From the NCBI GenBank assembly GCA_947489925.1, contig CANLFK010000131.1:1-6161 (forward strand): 6,161 nt of DNA, in the 5' to 3' direction. Below the pieces are notes generated by a model. That model was not told the origin of the DNA and did no database searches. It worked only from the letters and a program-made list of their open reading frames with translations. This document shows positions 5,075-6,161 of this stretch, piece by piece. The translations under genes were made by a program, and so were the position numbers. How positions within the stretch are numbered: the first letter of the stretch is position 1; each line of letters starts with the position of its first letter. The DNA is from Candidatus Caenarcanales bacterium. GTDB lineage: Bacteria > Cyanobacteriota > Vampirovibrionia > Caenarcaniphilales > Caenarcanaceae.

Positions 5075-6058
5075 TTACCAAAGTCCTCGTACGGGCTGTC
5101 TTTGCATCGCTGGCTGATATTGAGCTGGAGGCAAATATCTACGATAAGCAACTGGTTGTGGAAAATAAGTCTGATTCATTCCCATAGCCATTGCACAGCC
5201 AGAAGCATTTCCTGTATAAAAATCAGCACTACAATGTGGCTGAGCTGGTCTTTTTACTCTACTAGTTCCCCAATTTGCTCCGATTGAACTACTTACTGCT
5301 CCACTTTGCCCAATTCCATTACTAAAGCCAGCAGCTGCTCCTAAGGAAGTGCTATAACTTCTAATTGTTTCAGCAAAACCACAATTTACATTTCCAACAA
5401 TATTTCCGCCATTCCGTGCTGCCATGCGTGATAAAGCTACTAAAGCGGCTTCTGATGTGCCATATTCTTCCATAAAAACATAACCAGTACCAATATAATG
5501 CACACAACCCGCTGGTAAAGAAGTATTTAAACCACAAGCAATGACTGCTCCACCACCAAAGACACCGCCGCCACCGCCAGAAGCAATGAATTCTCTTTCA
5601 TCATAAATACCAAATAAACGGTCTTTAATTCCATGCCTTAAAGTTGCCCCAATATTAATAATTCTACAAGCACTGAAAGCTGAATTATCATTTATCGTTT
5701 TACTGCAATGAAATAAAATATTAGGAGGCGTAAAATTCCAAGGTGCATTGAATAAATGAGTATTAGCAAAAGCACTAGGAGAGCCAATAACAGTATTTGA
5801 GCCACCACCACCGGGAGAAGAAACCATACCAGCCCTGCTATAACTATTTACCTGAGTTTGATTAAGGTTTTGCGAGGCATTTTGTAATTGAATCTGATTA
5901 TTATTGCTTATATCAGAAGCTGTGCCACCTGTAAAATTTCCCTCTACTGCAATATCAGCTCTAAGTTTTAGGCTAAACCCAAAAGAAAGCCCAAGGCTAA
6001 CTGCAGTCAATAAGACTAAACCTTTTTTTGTATTTATTTTTTTATTAAAGCCTAACAA
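5075..6058 (-). CDS. Secreted protein, upstream copy of tandem paralogue pair (short tail)
   Basis: A 327-residue sister of the gene at 3827-4906, about 90% identical over the shared part: I count near 28 substitutions and a one-residue gap over about 310 residues. The signal peptide is the same apart from INTKK for INKKK. Differences cluster: SSPGGGGSN for SAPVSGGSN, FHCSKT for FDSSKT (one extra Cys, giving seven), FSACR for FGTCR, a GGGGGVFGGG run for GQPAGGAFGGG, and NASGCAMAMGMNQ for NPAACASVMASNQ. After YRRYLPPA the tail is only about 15 residues (QYQPAMQRQPVRGLW), and it keeps the final VRGLW. The start is the TTG at 6058 with GGAG 7 nt upstream, as in the sister. It is the first of the pair in the direction of transcription. 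The family is unknown to me; export is well supported. Confidence 0.8.
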   Translation of the reverse strand: MLGFNKKINTKKGLVLLTAVSLGLSFGFSLKLRADIAVEGNFTGGTASDISNNNQIQLQNASQNLNQTQVNSYSRAGMVSSPGGGGSNTVIGSPSAFANTHLFNAPWNFTPPNILFHCSKTINDNSAFSACRIINIGATLRHGIKDRLFGIYDEREFIASGGGGGVFGGGAVIACGLNTSLPAGCVHYIGTGYVFMEEYGTSEAALVALSRMAARNGGNIVGNVNCGFAETIRSYSTSLGAAAGFSNGIGQSGAVSSSIGANWGTSRVKRPAQPHCSADFYTGNASGCAMAMGMNQTYFPQPVAYRRYLPPAQYQPAMQRQPVRGLW

Positions 6059-6069
6059 TGTTTTTCTCC
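6056..6069 (-). promoter_or_regulatory. GGAG ribosome binding site and TTG start, upstream copy
   Basis: CTCC at 6066-6069 (GGAG on the minus strand) is 7 nt before the TTG at 6058. It is identical in sequence and spacing to the element in the sister gene, and preferred over the in-frame TTG at 6079, which has no Shine-Dalgarno. Confidence 0.7.
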
Positions 6070-6090
6070 ACTTAGTCAAATAAGAAGGCT

Positions 6091-6115
6091 AGATTATTCT
6101 TGCTCCTAATAATCT
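6091..6115. repeat. 25-bp inverted repeat upstream of upstream copy
   Basis: Perfect 8-bp arms AGATTATT (6091-6098) and AATAATCT (6108-6115) flank a 9-bp centre CTTGCTCCT. The centre differs from that of the 4939-4963 element, while the arms and the 25-bp length are the same. There are 32 bp between it and the TTG start at 6058. It is either an operator overlapping the promoter or a leader hairpin. Confidence 0.7.
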
Positions 6116-6134
6116 GTAGAATTAATTTACCCAA
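6106..6134 (-). promoter_or_regulatory. Candidate promoter with shared TTGGGTAAAT box, upstream copy
   Basis: On the minus strand TTGGGT (6134-6129), part of TTGGGTAAAT, is followed after 17 bp by TATTAG (6111-6106), four of six for a -10. The -10 overlaps the first arm of the inverted repeat. The beginning of transcription would then fall within or just after the repeat, the usual place for a repressor operator. Confidence 0.4.
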
Positions 6135-6161
6135 ACTAATTAATTAATTATCAAAAGATTA

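Larger units (their letters stand above)
3827..6134 (-). repeat. Tandem direct duplication of a secreted-protein gene with its upstream region
   Basis: Two direct copies, 3827 to about 4984 and 5075 to about 6134, share the upstream box, inverted repeat, ribosome binding site and coding sequence. Similarity stops at the stop codons (TAG in the downstream copy, TAA in the upstream one). The stretch encoding the signal peptide is almost identical at the DNA level, while several loops and the tail have diverged. No insertion-sequence ends or transposase flank the unit. The right-hand edge is close to the window end, so further copies could lie beyond it. Confidence 0.85.

Noticed and set aside
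5102..5287. 61-codon plus-strand reading frame opposite the upstream tandem copy
   Set aside because: It is antisense to a conserved coding region and has Trp/Ser/Ile-rich composition typical of a shadow frame.
3827..6161. Mobile element or CRISPR-like explanation for the repeated sequence on the right
   Set aside because: The repeat is a gene-length tandem duplication with coding sequence in both copies; no transposase, terminal inverted repeats or short regularly spaced repeats are present.

Overview
The window is strongly A+T-rich bacterial chromosome with tightly packed genes. It contains a partial ribosomal protein S16 gene (rpsP), a rubrerythrin with a complete C-terminal rubredoxin domain, and seven genes I cannot assign to a named family, five of them predicted secreted or membrane proteins. 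From memory, the rubrerythrin layout (no spacer insertion in the diiron domain and a full rubredoxin of the WICRKCSMIYDP type) resembles cyanobacterial enzymes. Together with the low G+C and the absence of any photosynthesis gene, this suggests a non-photosynthetic relative of the Cyanobacteria (Melainabacteria/Vampirovibrionia type). That placement is an inference held with low confidence.

Layout from left to right. Positions 1-144 (minus) hold the first 48 codons of rpsP, read out of the window. Across a 222-bp A+T-rich divergent gap, a two-gene plus-strand unit follows (367-894 and 937-1119): a charged, coiled-coil-like soluble protein and a 60-residue protein with one C-terminal membrane helix. 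Converging on it is a small secreted Cys/Gly-rich protein (1132-1503, minus). A 184-bp divergent gap with a nested inverted repeat then leads to a small secreted protein (1688-2014, plus; weak FlgA-like resemblance) and to rubrerythrin (2087-2827, plus). Rubrerythrin converges, with 8 bp between stop codons, on a single-pass membrane protein with a long Asn/Pro/Thr-rich linker and a small C-terminal domain (2836-3723, minus).

The right-hand 2.3 kb is a tandem duplication on the minus strand of a secreted-protein gene (5075-6058, then 3827-4906). The two proteins are about 90% identical up to a divergent proline-rich tail, and both end in VRGLW. Differences cluster in Gly/Ala/Cys loops and in the tail. 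Each copy is preceded at exactly the same distance by a 25-bp inverted repeat whose arms are kept while the loop has changed, and by a shared TTGGGTAAAT box. Both copies appear to start at a TTG placed 7 nt after a GGAG ribosome binding site.

Apart from S16 (translation) and rubrerythrin (peroxide detoxification), the window reads as a cluster of envelope or secreted proteins of unknown function. I see no transposase, phage gene, CRISPR array, tRNA or rRNA. The most unusual content is the diverging tandem secreted paralogues with their conserved upstream palindrome.
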